A stretch of DNA of 64,000 nucleotides from Eonycteris spelaea (GCA_003508835.1 PUFA01000116.1:992001-1056000); one strand, 5' to 3'. Shown: positions 44,571 to 57,700, numbered from the stretch's first letter. Made by a program: numbers and translations. Notes: generated from the sequence alone by a model not told the origin.

Positions 44571-47079
44571 AGGAACCCTCCCTCCCCCCACTCCCCCCCA
44601 CTCCCCCCACCCCTGCTCGGTCCGGGTCCTCAGTAGCCAGGGGAGGAGCCAGGCCTTGAAGCCCTTCCCAGCATTCCAGAGCTTTCTCCTGGACTTGTCC
44701 TCCCGGGCCCAGCACTGACCAATAGCGGCGCCTCATTAACTGGTGATTTAATGCTTCCCCGATAGGCTTGTGCTCCCGGGTAACCGCCCCCTCACCCCAG
44801 CCCCCTGTTCCCTAATCTGTCAGCAGATCTGCTTTTTGTCTGAAAGAAGAAAAACGAGATTCCCAGCAGAACACTTGTGGGAAGGCTGGTAATTTCTCTG
44901 AAGTCGGTCCAGGAGGCTGGAGGCCCAGGGCCAGGGCCTGCTGAAGAAAGTCGCATGCTTCGCATATTTCTGTCCCTGCTCTGTGGTTTGGAAAGCTGGG
45001 CCCTCTGTCCCCCCACTTCCCCTTACACCGACCAGGGTCTGGCACACAGTGTTTATCAGGTCCAGTCTGACCCTAGGGAAAACATCCCTCTGGAAGCCCC
45101 CGCAGAAGTCCCCGGGCAGCAGAGGGCTGGCCCGGGAGTGTTCTGTCCCTTGGTCCCTTCCCGGAGCCTCCCTGCTAGCCCCTCCAGGGGCGCCTGCTGG
45201 CCCCCGGAGGCCCCGGGCCCCCACACCCTCCGCTGGAGGCCTCCTGCCTCCGCTGCCCCTCCAGAGTCCCATGTACCCTTGTTCCCCCAGGAAACCACAC
45301 GGATTTTCAATACAAACCTGTCGAATGAGAGAATTTTAAAACTTAGCTCCAGAGTTTCGGTTTGGGAAGATGGAAAGGTTCTGAGGTGACGATGGTGATG
45401 CCTGCACACGCACACGAGTGTGCAGGATGCTGAGAGTGGTTCAGACGGTAAACCTTCCGTCCTGCGTGTTTGACCACCATAAAAACCGAACTCCGGCTCC
45501 TCGTTGCTGGCGTGCTGAGGGCTGTTGGGAGCTAATTCAGGAGGAAAGAAAAGACCCTCCCAAACCCCGGAGGACTCTGCGGGTCTTTCCTGCCCTCTCC
45601 TCCCCTTTCCTGAAGAATCGGTTACCTTCTTGTTGATCGCCGAACGCTGTGCGGTGACCGCTGGGGAAATGCGAAGAGCACAGGGAGGTGTCCGTCCACA
45701 GGGTGGCTCAGGGAACCTAGGTGAGGACCTGGCCGAACCCCGACTTCCGGAGTCCCCAGCCCTTGCTCAGCCGCACAACTGTCTGGGGCAGCCTGGGGAC
45801 GCTGGAGAGAGTGACTTGCATTGCGGGGTGTGAGGCCTAGACCTGGCCTCCCTGGCCCATGGCTAAGCCTCTTTTGGAGTCAGGCATTGAAAACATCCCG
45901 CAGTGTCTGCTAACATTGTTCTTTGGGGGGGCTCTGCCTGAGGGGCCGGGTCCCTGGAGGGACCTGTGGGTTTGGAGAAGGCCTTAATGGACGCTGAGAC
46001 CAGCCCCTTACTCAGTGCGTGTCGGGGAGCAAGCTGGGCGGCATGCTCCTGGCCCATGCCCTCCCAGGACCCCCAAGACTGGACACCCTGAGTGGAGGGT
46101 TGTTGTGGGGGGAGGCTGTCCCCCAGGTGGGAGGCTCCATGTCCAGCTGGAGGGGGTTTGGCGATGGCACAGGGCTGCCCAGGTTGGGGCATCAAAGTCA
46201 GGGGAGCGGGTAGGATGACCGGACCACACCCTCTCTCCACACACCCTGCCCGTCCCCGCCAACACCCACAATTTGGGGCTAAGATGTTCATCTCCTGGGT
46301 CCCTTTGCTATAGAAGATTGGGGAAGCTGTCCTGGGTGCCAGCCACAGGGAGTGGGGCAGTGTGTCCACTTCACAGCTGGCTCAGGGCAACCAGAGGGCC
46401 GGCCACAGGAATGAGTGCCATCCATGAAACGGGGCTTCTGGGGGGAGATCTTTTGCTGAGGCTGGCGGGAGAGGGGGCCTCCAGAGATGGCAGCTGCCCT
46501 GCATGCAGAGAGGGGATGCCCCAGTGCCACCTTGCACCTCGTGGAGGGGCCGAAAGGGTTCCCTCTTACTCGAAAAGCAGGATAGAATGGGTATGTGAAG
46601 AAACCTTTGAAAACGGTAGGAAAAAACGGTGAGGTCAGCATCCACGCTATTATCCGGGGGCAAGGTCGTAAATCTGCGCTAGATGGGACTCGCCATTGGG
46701 CCACAGCCAGCAGGAACACAAGGGTCGGCTCCGAAAGATAAAAAGAAACCCGTTTCCCAGGACGAGCTCGGCGGTTCCTGGGACTCCAGCCAGAGAGAAA
46801 ATTCTTGCACGGGTCCCCAGGACTCACGCTGATTTTCATGAGCTGCATCCTCAACTTATCTATCCCTCCTGCAAAGAAAATAACAGGTTTCCTAGGATTT
46901 TTGCTCACAGCACCCCATAGGGCTAGGCCAAGGGCATCATGCCAAGGCAAGCCTTCTGTGGGGGAGATTCGAACACCCCTGGTTTACACAAGAATGCTTA
47001 GCTAATTCTCAGCGCATCTAACCTGCCTAGTAAAGCAGGGCCTGGCCCCCCTGGCTATGGGTAAATACTCACAACAACA

Positions 47080-47515
47080 CAGATAACATTTATTGAACAA
47101 TTACTGTGCCCCGAGACACTGCACTAAACCATTTTTACAGATCATGAGGTGGGTATGTTATTCTTTAACAGTGGAAGAAAAAGACTGGAGAGGTTTCTAT
47201 ATAACCTTGAAGGCCTCCTTCAGTGTGGCTCCTGGCGGGAGAAAAAATGGGAAAGGATTCCCAGGGAAAGGCAAAACGACCCCACTGGAAACCGCAGAGG
47301 CCCCTCGGCAGTTTGGGTCAGAGAAGGAGTGGCCAGGATGTCTCCTGGCTGCAGCGACTCATGCAAGAGCATCCGTGCCTTCAGTCCCATGTGACGGTAA
47401 CCTGTCAGGAGGGCAGGACAAGTGTCACGGCTCCTAGTTGACAAGTGACGACACGGAGGCCCCGAGAGATGAAGGGATTCACTCCTGGTCACAGGTCAGG
47501 TACCCGCTGTCTGGT
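47080..47515 (-). repeat. MIR SINE, split by unrelated sequence
   Basis: aacatttattgaacaattac then tgtgccccgagacactgcac begins a reverse-complement MIR at 47082. Its other end, gacacggaggccccgagaga then ggtcacaggtcaggtac, lies about 350 bp later, so the MIR appears interrupted at about 47160-47435. Confidence 0.5.
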
Positions 47516-48370
47516 CCAGCCCTCCTCCGAGGCCCGGGGCTGCCCTTTATTTACTCAGAATCCACTTAGGATCAGCTAAAAGAATCAGCTAGACGTTTCT
47601 TCTTCGGGGAGCCGCCTTTGGGAATGGCAGCAGCGTGTGCGTCGGTCCACACGGGGTGGTCCCTGGGGAGCAGGTGTGCTGCCGGAAGAGGGGTGACCAC
47701 GTGTGAGCGCTGGGCAGCCGGAGGGTGGGCTGCAGTGAGTGACTTGTCGGACCCAGTACGATGGCTGCGATCCTGATGAGGCAGTCACAACCAAATTATT
47801 AACCTCAAGCTCGAGCAATTAAATTCTCTCTCCTTGGAAATTAAATCTGGGGCCAAGTCACACCGGGAGAGAGGGCCACCGGTGCCAAGTCAACTCGTGG
47901 CCTGCTAGAGACAGATGCCACACGTTCCGGCGGCCGAGACCCTGGCCCTTCCCTAGGTCTTAGCCTTCTTTATGCAAGCCCGATGTGCGTGTGTCTCCCT
48001 CCACCTGGTCACCTGGCAGTGAATCCCCTTTCCAAGCTTAACCCCACCATACTCAGTCTCTGTACCGGCGACCGAAGATTTTGAACGACTCCCACTCCCC
48101 CGCCCCCCGCCCCCCACCAACCTCAGTTCTGCTCCCAGCAAAATCAAGGCAGGTGTAGAGAGGGGCGCGGCTGGCGCTGGCTTCCCTCTGGAAGGACACT
48201 AAACTCGTGTAAAATACCCTCTGGATTAACAACCCTCGTACAGATTAAACTCGGCTTCACAATCCACACGGAGAGCAAGCGAATGCATCATCTTGTGGGC
48301 AGCTGGAAACCTTCCGGAATGAGTGAAAACAGATGCTGCTCCACCAGGCTCCCTCGTGGTTCCGCCTCGC

Positions 48371-48407
48371 CACACACGCACACACACGCGCGTGCACACG
48401 CACGCAC
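48371..48407 (+). repeat. Alternating CA/CG tract
   Basis: Thirty-seven bases of strictly alternating pyrimidine-purine (CA and CG steps). Confidence 0.85.
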
Positions 48408-48679
48408 CCTAACCAGGACGCCTGACTGCGTTGGAGGAGAGAGACCCACGTGCAGGGTGGAGACGGGACTGTGTCAGGCACCAGGAGCTGGTGATCGTTT
48501 TGCTTGTCAATGTCCTCAGAAAAATGCGCTTAGGGGTTGGTAATCCATTTCTCATTATGCCAGACCTTTGCCCAAGGTCTCTCTCTAGGAAAATCCAGTG
48601 GGATTGAAGAAAAAGGCAGGACCATGAGCCTTCTGTATTTTAGGCACGAAAGGGAGGGCCCCATCCCTTTATGGCACTG

Positions 48680-48840
48680 GTTCCCTATCATCCGACGGAC
48701 ACCTCATTTAGACTTGGATCGTGACAGATCCGAAATCTTCCACTCACTAGCTGAGTGACTTTGTCTCCTTAACCTTTCCAGGCCTCAGTTTCCTCATCAG
48801 TAAAGTCCGGAAGGTGATATGTATGTTGAGAAGTTAGGGA
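48680..48840 (+). repeat. MIR SINE
   Basis: cactcactagctgagtgact, tgtctccttaacctttccag, gcctcagtttcctcatcagt and aaagtccggaaggtgatatg follow the MIR consensus in sense. Confidence 0.8.
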
Positions 48841-49439
48841 AGGTCAAAGGTATGACACAATGTGTTATTAAGCAGAACACTGCCTTATCATTGTCACTCG
48901 ATTACAGTGAAATAATAGGATTCCAACAGCATAGGAATTTGTTTGTTTAGTGTTTTGTGGGGCTAAAAGGTGTAGAAAAGATTCTACCAGCCTTGTGCAT
49001 TGTCACCCGTCGGCCCACGGCAGCTCACAGAACCTGGTTTTCCCTCTCTGTGATCCGCGGCAGGCAGGATGCTGGTGAAAAGCGTGAATGGTGGGTTCTG
49101 GGTTCGTTTCAGGTAATTATTTGCAAGAGGAGCTTGAAGAGCTGCCTGAAGCCATAAAGCAAAGGCGCTGCTGCCGGCACAGTGAAAAATCAAGAGGCTC
49201 GGGGAAGGCCCTCCTTCCTCCCTCCGCCTCTGGAGTGGAGGCGAAAGGCTTTTGTGGTGGTGTTGTTTCCTTTGGTGTTGCTGGACGCTCAGCAACTGAG
49301 AGGGCTCCGAGGAGGACCCTGACGGGAGAGACGGCTCCCTGTGCAGCGCAGCCAGAGGACGTCCCCCGCAGGCCACGGGGCCAAACGGATGGCGAGGCAG
49401 CCATCCCGCGGCGGAGCTCAGCTAAGCTCCGGAGACGAC

Positions 49440-51830
49440 CGACGTTTGGGTCATTTCCAGTCTGTGACTATTGGAAATAAAACTGTTACGAAAATTCATG
49501 TGGAAGTCTTCATATGGACATATGCTTCATTTCTCTTGGGTAAAGAGGAATGGATGAGTCATACGGTAGGTGCGTTTAACTCTTTAAGGAACTGCCAAAC
49601 TTTTCCAAAGGGCTCGTGCCATTTTAATATTCTCATCAGAGCGGCTCTGTGTTCTTGCCAACAAGAATTTTTGGACGGATCAGACTTGTTCATTTTCGCC
49701 ATTCTAATAGGTGTGTCTGGGATCTCATTGTGGTTTTAATTTGCATTTCCCTAATGGCAAGTGATGGTGAGCATCTTTTCATGTGCCGATTATTTATTTA
49801 TAGATCTTCTTTGGAGAAAGGTCTACTCAAAATTTTTGCCCATTTTGAAGTTGGGTTATTTGTCTTCTTGTTGTTAAGTTGTAAGAGTCTTGTGTGTGTG
49901 TTTTTAATATATTCTAGATACTAAACCCTCATCAGAGATATGGTTTGCAAATGTTTTCTCTTAATCCATAGATTGAATTTTCACTTTTTTTTTGTTTGTT
50001 TGTTTATAAGAGTTTATTTGGGCCAAACCAATGACACATATGCTGGGGGACAAGATCTCAAATGCTCCTGAGTTTTCACTTTCTTGATCGCGTGCTTTGA
50101 AACATAAAACTTTTAAATTCTGATGAAATCCTATTGTTCCTTCTACAGTTTATTTGCTTATGCTTGAGGCGTCGTATGTAAGAAATTATTTCCTAATCCA
50201 AGGCCGTGAAAATGTACGCCTGTGTTTTCTTCTGCTAGCTTTCTAGTTTTAGCTCTTACATGCAGGTCCGTGATCCATTTGCGTTAATTTTGTATGTGGT
50301 GTGAGGCATGGGGTCCAGATTTGTGCTTTTATGTGTGCTGTCCAGTTGTTCCAGCACCGGGTTTTGAAAAGATTGTTCTTCAGCTCTTTGAATGGCCTTG
50401 GCACCCTTGTTGAAAATGATTTGGCCGTAGATGCACGGGTTTATTTCTGGGCTCTCAATTCTAATCCATTGGTCTATAGTTCTACCCTTATGCCATGCAT
50501 TGGTTGATTTTTGAATGTTAAATCAAAATGTTTAATTCCTGGAATAAATCTTACTTGGTTTTGATGTCTTATGGTTTTCACATATTATTGAACTTGACCG
50601 CTAAAAGTTCTGTTTAGAATTTTTGCATCTATGCTCATGACGAATATTGGTGTGTAATTTTCATTTCTTATGATGTCTCTGATTTTGGTATCAGGGTAAT
50701 ACTAGCCTCATGGAATGAATGGAGAAGTAGTCCCTCCTCTTCAATTTTCTAGAAGAATTTGTGGAGAACTGATGTTATTTCTTCCTGAAATGTTTGGCAT
50801 GATTCCCCAGGGAAGCCGTATGGGCCTTGAGTTTTCTTTGCGGAAAGGTTTTAACTTTAAATTCAATTTTTAGAGTAGATACTAGAAGTATTCAGATTAT
50901 ATGTAATTCTCGGTGGAGCCTGTGTATTCTGTGTTTCCTGGTGAGTTCCTTGAATCTGTGCGTTTATAATTATTACTAAATTTGGAAACTTTCAGCCATT
51001 ATTTCTTCAAATATTTTTTCTGTTCCTTCCTTTCTCTCTTCTTCGGGGACTCCAATTACTCGTCTATCAGGCAGCTCAAAGTTGTCCGACAGCTCATTGC
51101 TGCTCTTACATTTTTAAAATTCTTTTTTCCTGTTTTTCATTTTCCATAGTTTTTCGCACTGTGTCTTCAGGGTTACTAACATTTCATTCTGTCGTGCCCA
51201 GTCTGCTGGGTGGTCGTTGTTTAATTTCAGACATTGTTTTCATCTCTAGGAATGAGACTCTTTGGGACTCTTCGATATCTCTCGTGCTTCTACATCACCT
51301 TTTGAGCACGTGGCACACGTGCAGGTATAATAACTGTTTCCGTGTCCTTGCTGCACCCCTCGGAGCCCTGGTGGGGGTGGGGCAGTTCCTTCTGTTTCTT
51401 TTCCCACCTCAAGTACTTTCCTCACACGCAGACATTGATCAGTCTCCAGCTGCATGTGGGAGAGGGACCGTCTGTGGATGTCCAGTGCTTTTTCCTCTCT
51501 GGTGCTCTATCCGGCCATCTCTAGCCACTTTATTCTTCCCGGATGCCTGGCTGTTTCCTCAACTCTGGGAGTCCACTGGACTCCATCTGGGTTCTGCCTT
51601 CCTGCTCCGTGTTCTGGAAATGTTCTCAGGCCAGCGAGCTGGGCTAGTCAGAGGGCTCACCTCATTTTTCCTCTGTCTCTCAGAATTACTGTCCTTCACT
51701 GCCTGACTTCGGTTGTCTTGAAAACTATTGCTTCATACATGTTGCGTGTTATTCTGGTTGTTTCAGGTAGGAGGCAGGAGGGGCGAATCTAATCCAGTCA
51801 CTCGGCAGTCGAAGCTGGTGGATTCTGAAG
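49440..51830 (-). repeat. Composite antisense L1 (old L1M type)
   Basis: From the left the + strand shows reversed L1 3' region (aaattcatgtggaagtcttc, aaggaactgccaaacttttc, tttgcatttccctaatggca), then about 50550-50830 a reversed part of the reverse-transcriptase frame (ttttgcatctatgctcatga, atggaatgaatggagaagta), then 51000-51830 further L1-like text ending at tattctggttgtttcaggta. It is diverged and rearranged, with no intact frame, and is interrupted at 49988-50072 by a younger insertion. Confidence 0.85.
49988..50072 (-). mobile_element. Short nested retroelement insertion with target-site duplication
   Basis: An 85-bp insert splits the older L1. Read on the minus strand it ends ...cccaaataaactcttataaa then a caaacaaacaaaa... 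A-rich tail, the structure of a 5'-truncated retrotransposon 3' end with an AATAAA. The 10-bp ttttcacttt occurs at 49978-49987 and again at 50073-50082, a target-site duplication; with the insert removed the L1 text (ttttcactttcttgat) is continuous. I do not recognise the family. Confidence 0.75.
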
Positions 51831-52949
51831 GCTGCTTTAAAATTGCCTTCCCTTTGGCAAGTAAGCCTCGGACATTTCTCTGAAGCTGCCAGGAAGAGTC
51901 TGCGGGTGAGATAAAATGAAAATTTGAGGAGAGGGGATGTTTACCAGCTCTCCCTTGACTAACGCAGCCCTGCTCAGACACCCAGGAAAGGCCCAGACAT
52001 TTGGTCTCGAACACGTGGTGATCTGGGAGAGCCATACACATGCCCAGACTCCCCGCTTCCCTCTGGGCCAGTCTCTGGAAAGTACCTCTGGCTCAAGAGG
52101 CCTGACTCCTGAGTTGAGGCCAGCAGCTAGAGGCCGTGGCCAGGACGAAGGAGATTTTCATTTTCTTGGCATGAGAGGGAGATTTGGTTTTCCAAGCCTG
52201 CTTCCTTTTTAACCTGAAACCTGATCGAATGGACAGTGACCCTTTGGGGAGATTGAATGTCATCCTGGTAATGAGGGGATGTGGGGAGTGGGGCCAGCCT
52301 GAGCCCAGAGGTCCAGCTTAGCCTGGCTCTGGGGCCACATGCAAGGGCTGGGGACTCTCTGACTCCAATGCTGGTCGCATCCCTCTGGACCCTGGCAACA
52401 CTGACAGTGCCGGACACATGGATACACAGGGTTCTAAGGGCCTATGGCCATGTATTATTCTCCCAGCACAATTTTAATTCTCTGATAATTGTCCTCCAAA
52501 CGTTAATAACAGTGGTAATAATATTGAAGCTTCCTAAAGCCTCCCTTTTGTAATGGCACGACGTTTCGCGTTTGCACATGGTACAATACAGCACAGTGGA
52601 GACGGCCCGAGTCTTCCCCTCCGTGCCACTGGCTCCTTTCTGGAGAGTCGCCCCTGGAATGCGGCTTCGCTTCTGCCTTCCCGTGCTCCTGGGTCACTGC
52701 GCCGCCTCCCGCCCCCCTTCAACCTTCCTCCACCAGGGTCTTCCATGAGCCCAAATCCCACTGCCTCCACAGTGAGGCCCTGCTCCGTAACCTCAGCTGC
52801 AAGCTGATTCACAAAGTGTGGGTTTCTCCGGTTAAGCCTCTTAGGGAACAAACGGCCCAGCGCCCTGCGGGACCCCACCATGGCGTTTTCTTCCGGACAG
52901 GGTCAGCCATTGGGAGAAGGCATCGCGACGAGGGCTGACTTTACAAAGG

Positions 52950-54700
52950 CCCCGTGTCCCCCGCCCCGCCCCCAACACGCAATCGCAAATCCGACCGAGG
53001 TTTGCCCGCGTAACTTCTCGCAAGAGCCCTACAGGGTTCGGGAAATCCTGTTGCCTTTAGGACCTGGAGGATCCGAGTTGAGGGTGGCGGGGGAATGTCA
53101 CCCCTCCCCGCCCCCCGCGAAGCCGGCGCCGGAACTGCCCTAATGGGAACCAGTCGAGCGGAGCTCCCGGGTGCGGAGAGCTCGGTGGGCAGTCCGAGGG
53201 GCGCGCAGCGCAGAGGGGGCGCCCCGGTGCAGGCCAAAAGGTGCCGGCTCGTGGGCGCGGCCCTACGCCCCCAGCACAAGACGCGCCGGGGCGTGGCGCC
53301 CAGGGCCCGGCGGCCGCTCCAGGGGGGAACCCAGACCTCCCTGGGAAGCCCCACCACCCTCTGCGCGCGGCCCGCTTTCCGTCCCCGCCTTCGGTCCCTC
53401 CCCGCACACCCCAAATGATAGAATTTGGGGTGTGCGCATGATTTCCCAGCGAGGGGGGACTAGGGCACTCTCCAACAAGGGGACGGTCCCCGAGTCCCCC
53501 GAGGGTCCCTGGCGCTGGGGGCCTGGCGGGAGCAGACTTGCCCGGAGGCGGCGCGCGGCTGCGGGCGGGAGCGAGTTCCCGGGCGTGCGCGTCCCCCGCG
53601 CCCGGACCCTCCGTCCACCTCCTCCTCTCGAGGCCCGGCCTTTGGTCCCGACGCGGGTGGCCAGAGGGCGGGAGCCCAAGGCCCAGCCGGGGCAGCTGGG
53701 AGGGTCACAAGCAGAGCCTGCCCCCGTGCTGGGGCGGTGGTCGAGGTGGGTCCCGAGGGACCGGGGCCGGAGGGGCCCGCGGGAGCGCGGGGTGGGGCTG
53801 GAGCGCAGGCCTGAGAAGTGGGAGGGGCGGGTTGAGGGGTGGCTCTGAGGAGGAGCCAGGCTGGCCCGTATTGTTCCTCACTTCGCCGCCCCGAGCGCGC
53901 GGCGTGCGCCGGGGACAGCGCGCAGGGCGCGGGCCTTCCAGGGTCCCCCTCCCGCCGCCCGCTCCCCGGGCTTCGTAGCGCGCCCCGAGACGCCTCGGCC
54001 CCGCCCGCCCGCGCCGGGAGGGAGTGGTCTCCTCAGGTGGGGTGCGGGTCTCCCGAGGAGGGGCTGTGGGAAGTGAGGAGCGCTACGCCCCTGAGGCTAG
54101 GACTGTCCTAACGGAGAGCGGGGTCCCCAAGTGCGCGGCCTCGCAGCGCAGCCCCCTCTGGATCAGCGGACTCCAGGCCGGGAGGGCTGCGCGGGAGCGA
54201 GGCTCTTGCACCTCACCCCGCCTCACCCTGTGTCCCTGCAGGAGCCTGGCGCCCCGGCCCCCGCGATGGCCGCGGTCCGCAGCCGCGCGGACCCTGGCTG
54301 TCGGGGCGCCCCTCCCTAGCGCGCGCAGCCTCCTCTCCCTCCGGCCGGCAGGATGGGAGGCGGCGGGTCGGCGCTGAGGGTCTGCGCGGAGCACCGCGGG
54401 GGCATCAACTGGCTCAGCCTGAGTCCGGACGGCCAGCGCCTGCTCACGGGCAGCGAGGACGGCACGGCCCGGCTCTGGAGCGCCGCGGACGGCCAGTGCT
54501 GCGCCCTGCTGCAAGGTACACCCTGCCGCGGTCTCCGCCGCCCGCGCGCGCCGACCTCGGCTCTCCCTCCCGCAGACCCCCACGCACCCCCGCGCACAGC
54601 CGAGCAGCCGCGCGCGCGCGGCGGGGGGCCGCTGCGCGGGCAGGGCGGGCGCAGAGCTGTGATCGGGGTCAGTGGGCCAAGGGGCGCCCTCTGCGGGGGG
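52950..54700 (+). promoter_or_regulatory. WDR86: CpG island over WDR86 promoter and exon 1
   Basis: About 1.7 kb with very high GC and dense CpG, ending shortly after the WDR86 first coding exon. A strong CpG-island promoter is expected. A tgtccctgcag at 54231-54241 could be a 3' splice site, so part of the 5'UTR may be spliced from an upstream exon inside the island; this is inference. Large open frames here in several phases reflect GC content. Confidence 0.8.
54353..54515 (+). CDS. WDR86: WDR86 exon 1 (residues 1-55)
   Basis: ATG at 54353; donor gtacac at 54516. 163 nt with the first WD repeat (LLTGSEDGTARLW). Gly55 is split. Confidence 0.93.
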
Positions 54701-57700
54701 GAAGATCACTTGTCAACCCGCTGCGTGAAATCATTTCCATTACAAAAGTTGTCACGAACAATAAGAAATCGCACCTACCCCGCTGCGCCTCCCTGGTCCC
54801 GCCCCCTGGCGGGTCACCTTTGACCGGACACACCTCCGGGGCAGTCAGGGTAGCAACCAGGGCTTGCTAGGTGCGGCAGTTCCAAGCACGACAGGGTACA
54901 GTCCTCACACGACTGTTATCCCACAGGCGCAGGCGGGGAAACGGAGGCCCAGAGTTAAGTAACTTGCCCGGGTCACACAGCCAGTGCGGGATAGAGTTGA
55001 AATTGGAACCCCTCTCCCATCCCCTCGCCCCGCCCTGCTCGCCTCTGCCCCCATCATCTGTAATTTAGCCTATTGGGAAAGTGGATGCAACAACAAGAGT
55101 TTTATACAAGTTTTACAAATACGTATCAGTTTATATTTGTGTAGTTACTCATTGGAGGTGAGGATATGCCTTACCTGGGTCCCTGTCACATCATATCAAG
55201 TCCCTGGCTGGGGGTCCCAGCTGTCTGAGCCCTGCGGGCAGGGCTGGTGCCCCTCCTGATCTGTGGAGGGGCTGCAGAGAGTAGGCTGGACAAGAGGAGG
55301 GGTCTCTGGAGGGACAGGCAGAAGACTCTCCAGGGACAGAGGGAAAGGAGGCTCCACTCTTCATGCTGAGGGGAAGTCGTGTCCCGGCTTGGCCTTCCCA
55401 CCCCTGGCCACCTGCTACCAGCGACCCTGGATCCCCAGCTGAGACACTCCTGTGTGTGGAGGGGCGCTTTGACTCTGAGCTTGCAGCAAGGAGAGGGTGT
55501 GCAGGCAGGGAGGTGGGGAGGGCCTTGGCAGGAACCCCTGGGCCTCAGCATGTTCTTTGAACATAATGACTGCATCTTATCTGCACTCCTCATCCCTTCG
55601 AAAATATTTTTAGTTGGGCTTTTTTGCTTATTCTGCACAATTCCAACAGCTCAAGGCCAAGGCACTATCCTCCCTGGAGATGCCATGGGCCCTCCCTCCC
55701 CCTTGCCCCCTCCTCCGTGCCCTCCGTCATCCATCCCCGGGGTCTGCATGGGCGTTGCTCCCCGGGGGCCCTGCAGGCGTTGGGGCAGTGGAACCCTGTC
55801 TCTGGACTGTGGGTTATGGTCATGGTCATGGGTCAGGGTCACACTCTGCAGCCCCCAGGGCCCCTCTGCTTGCCAGGATCTGAGGCAGGACTCGCTCAGC
55901 CTGTGTTTTCAGATGCCGGGTGGGTGCTTGGCACACAGAGGAAGGGCTTGTCCGCTGGGGAGCCTTGACCCCTGCGGGAGCCTCAGCCTGCTCAAGCCAA
56001 GCCCCCAGGGACGGCAGAGGGTCAGCCTGGCCCAGCTTCAGAGCTGAGGTTTTTTTACATGGAGAAACTTCTCTTCGTTAATCACCTCTTAAGTCTTTGT
56101 TTATGTGTTTATATTTTTACTGATTCACCATCAATATATATAACTTTTTTTTTTTTTACTTCCATGTGTCATAAAAGTGGTCCCACATCCCATGGTCTTT
56201 CAGCATCCCTGGTTTCATGGCTACAGTCTCATTGAGTAGAAGCATACTGGTATGCTAGCGTTTCTCAGTGCTTTTCTTGGCCTAATTTACACTTACACTT
56301 GGCACTTTGCCTTCCTGCCGTGGGGATGCTTTTGAGATGGGAAGACGGGAAGACGCAGCTTGGATGGGGGAGACGTTCCGAGGCAGCCTGTCTGGGGGGG
56401 GGGGCTGGGTTAGCGCCCCACCACACAGGGTCCATCGAGGACTGCAGCAGTGAGCCTTGCAGGGCCAGCTCAGAGGACACCTACCTGCCCTCAGGACACC
56501 TGGCTGCCTTCCAGGGTGGCTCCTTCTCACGGCGCTGACAGACCTGGTCTCAGGGAAAGTTTGTTGACAATCGTAACATATTTTATAAACTCTTGTGGGT
56601 TAGCAAAAAGCTGAGCTGTATTTTGCAAAAACACATTTTCCCCTCCACTTTTAAACTGACGTGAAACATAATCTGCAGTTTCTTCAAGTGCTTATTTAAT
56701 TCGCACAAACGTTGTTTTCTTAGAGGCTTGGCATGTGCTACTCAAGAAGACTGGAAAACGTTTCTTTCTTAATTAAAAAAAATTGTTTCTTAGAAACCAG
56801 GAAGTTGAGTTTGAGTTCTTCCAAGGGTAACTAAGCTTAAGCCCAGGGTCAAAAGTCAAGTGTGAATCAGTTGAAACCTCCCAGGATTCTGAATCCCCAT
56901 CGCCCCGATCCCAGATATTTAAGTGAAATTTTAAAATTCTATCGAAATCCTTGCCGTAATAAATACGTCTCCCAAATCTATGGATATTTGAATTTATCCG
57001 TGTTCTTGTCTGTAAAGTGGCTCATAGGTCTAACCGTCCTTTGATTCGGTTGATTTTCTGGTCCCCGAATCTCCCTCAAATGACTCAGCTTCAGTTTGCT
57101 GTGGGTAGTTGTCGTCTGAGGTGGAGACATCTTTGCCCGAAGGACAGGCCCTACTGTGATGGGGACCTGAGGTCTCCTGGGGCTGCTTAATAATGCCCGA
57201 GACTAAACACTGGTCCCGTGACAAGGACAATGTGTGAAAGATCTGACAACCGCATCGATAAGACGGATGACCAGGTGCACTAGACCAAGACCCCAGACTC
57301 TGTGTGGCCCGTCTCTGTCCTAGGCCTGCACCCTCATCCACCATCTCTGCCCGACACCTACATTCAGCTCGGGCCCCTCCTGCGTCCTGGGTGCTGTTGC
57401 TCTCCCGAACACTCTTCTGTCCGCAAGGCGCCACGTGGCCCCCGCCTCACCGCCGCACTCAGGCTCTGCTGCCCCCCGACCCCCAGGATGCCCCGTCCTG
57501 CACATGTCTCGCTCTCTGACTGTCTTTCCTTCTGGGTGACCTGCTCGCCTCGAAGGCAGGAAATGGGTCCTGATCATCTTGACATCTGTCGTCTGTTTCC
57601 TGCGACTGCTCTGACCAGCGATCGCAATGGGTGCCTTTAAAACAACAGTTTAGTCTTGCACGGTGCTGGAGGCCACAGGTCCAAAACCAGTGTCCCTGGG

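Larger units (their letters stand above)
41261..52949. other. Intergenic region CRYGN-WDR86
   Basis: It contains MIR fossils at 43655-43860, 44475-44570, 47080-47515 and 48680-48840, an MLT1-like LTR piece (44104-44290), a CA/CG-rich tract (48371-48407) and a composite antisense L1 (49440-51830). The stretches 41260-43650, 44570-47080 and 51830-52950 hold only chance open frames in GC-rich sequence as far as I can tell. Confidence 0.8.

Noticed and set aside
43737..44636. 299-codon + strand open frame
   Set aside because: It crosses an MIR and an antisense MaLR LTR and shows no domain; a chance frame in repeat sequence.
51161..51706. 181-codon + strand open frame
   Set aside because: It reads across antisense L1 sequence; not a gene.
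53171..53848. 225-codon + strand open frame
   Set aside because: It lies in the WDR86 CpG island, where stop codons are rare in all frames; low-complexity Arg/Pro/Gly-rich translation.
55379..56047. 222-codon + strand open frame in WDR86 intron 1
   Set aside because: No domain, no splice support, and several other frames are open in the same stretch.
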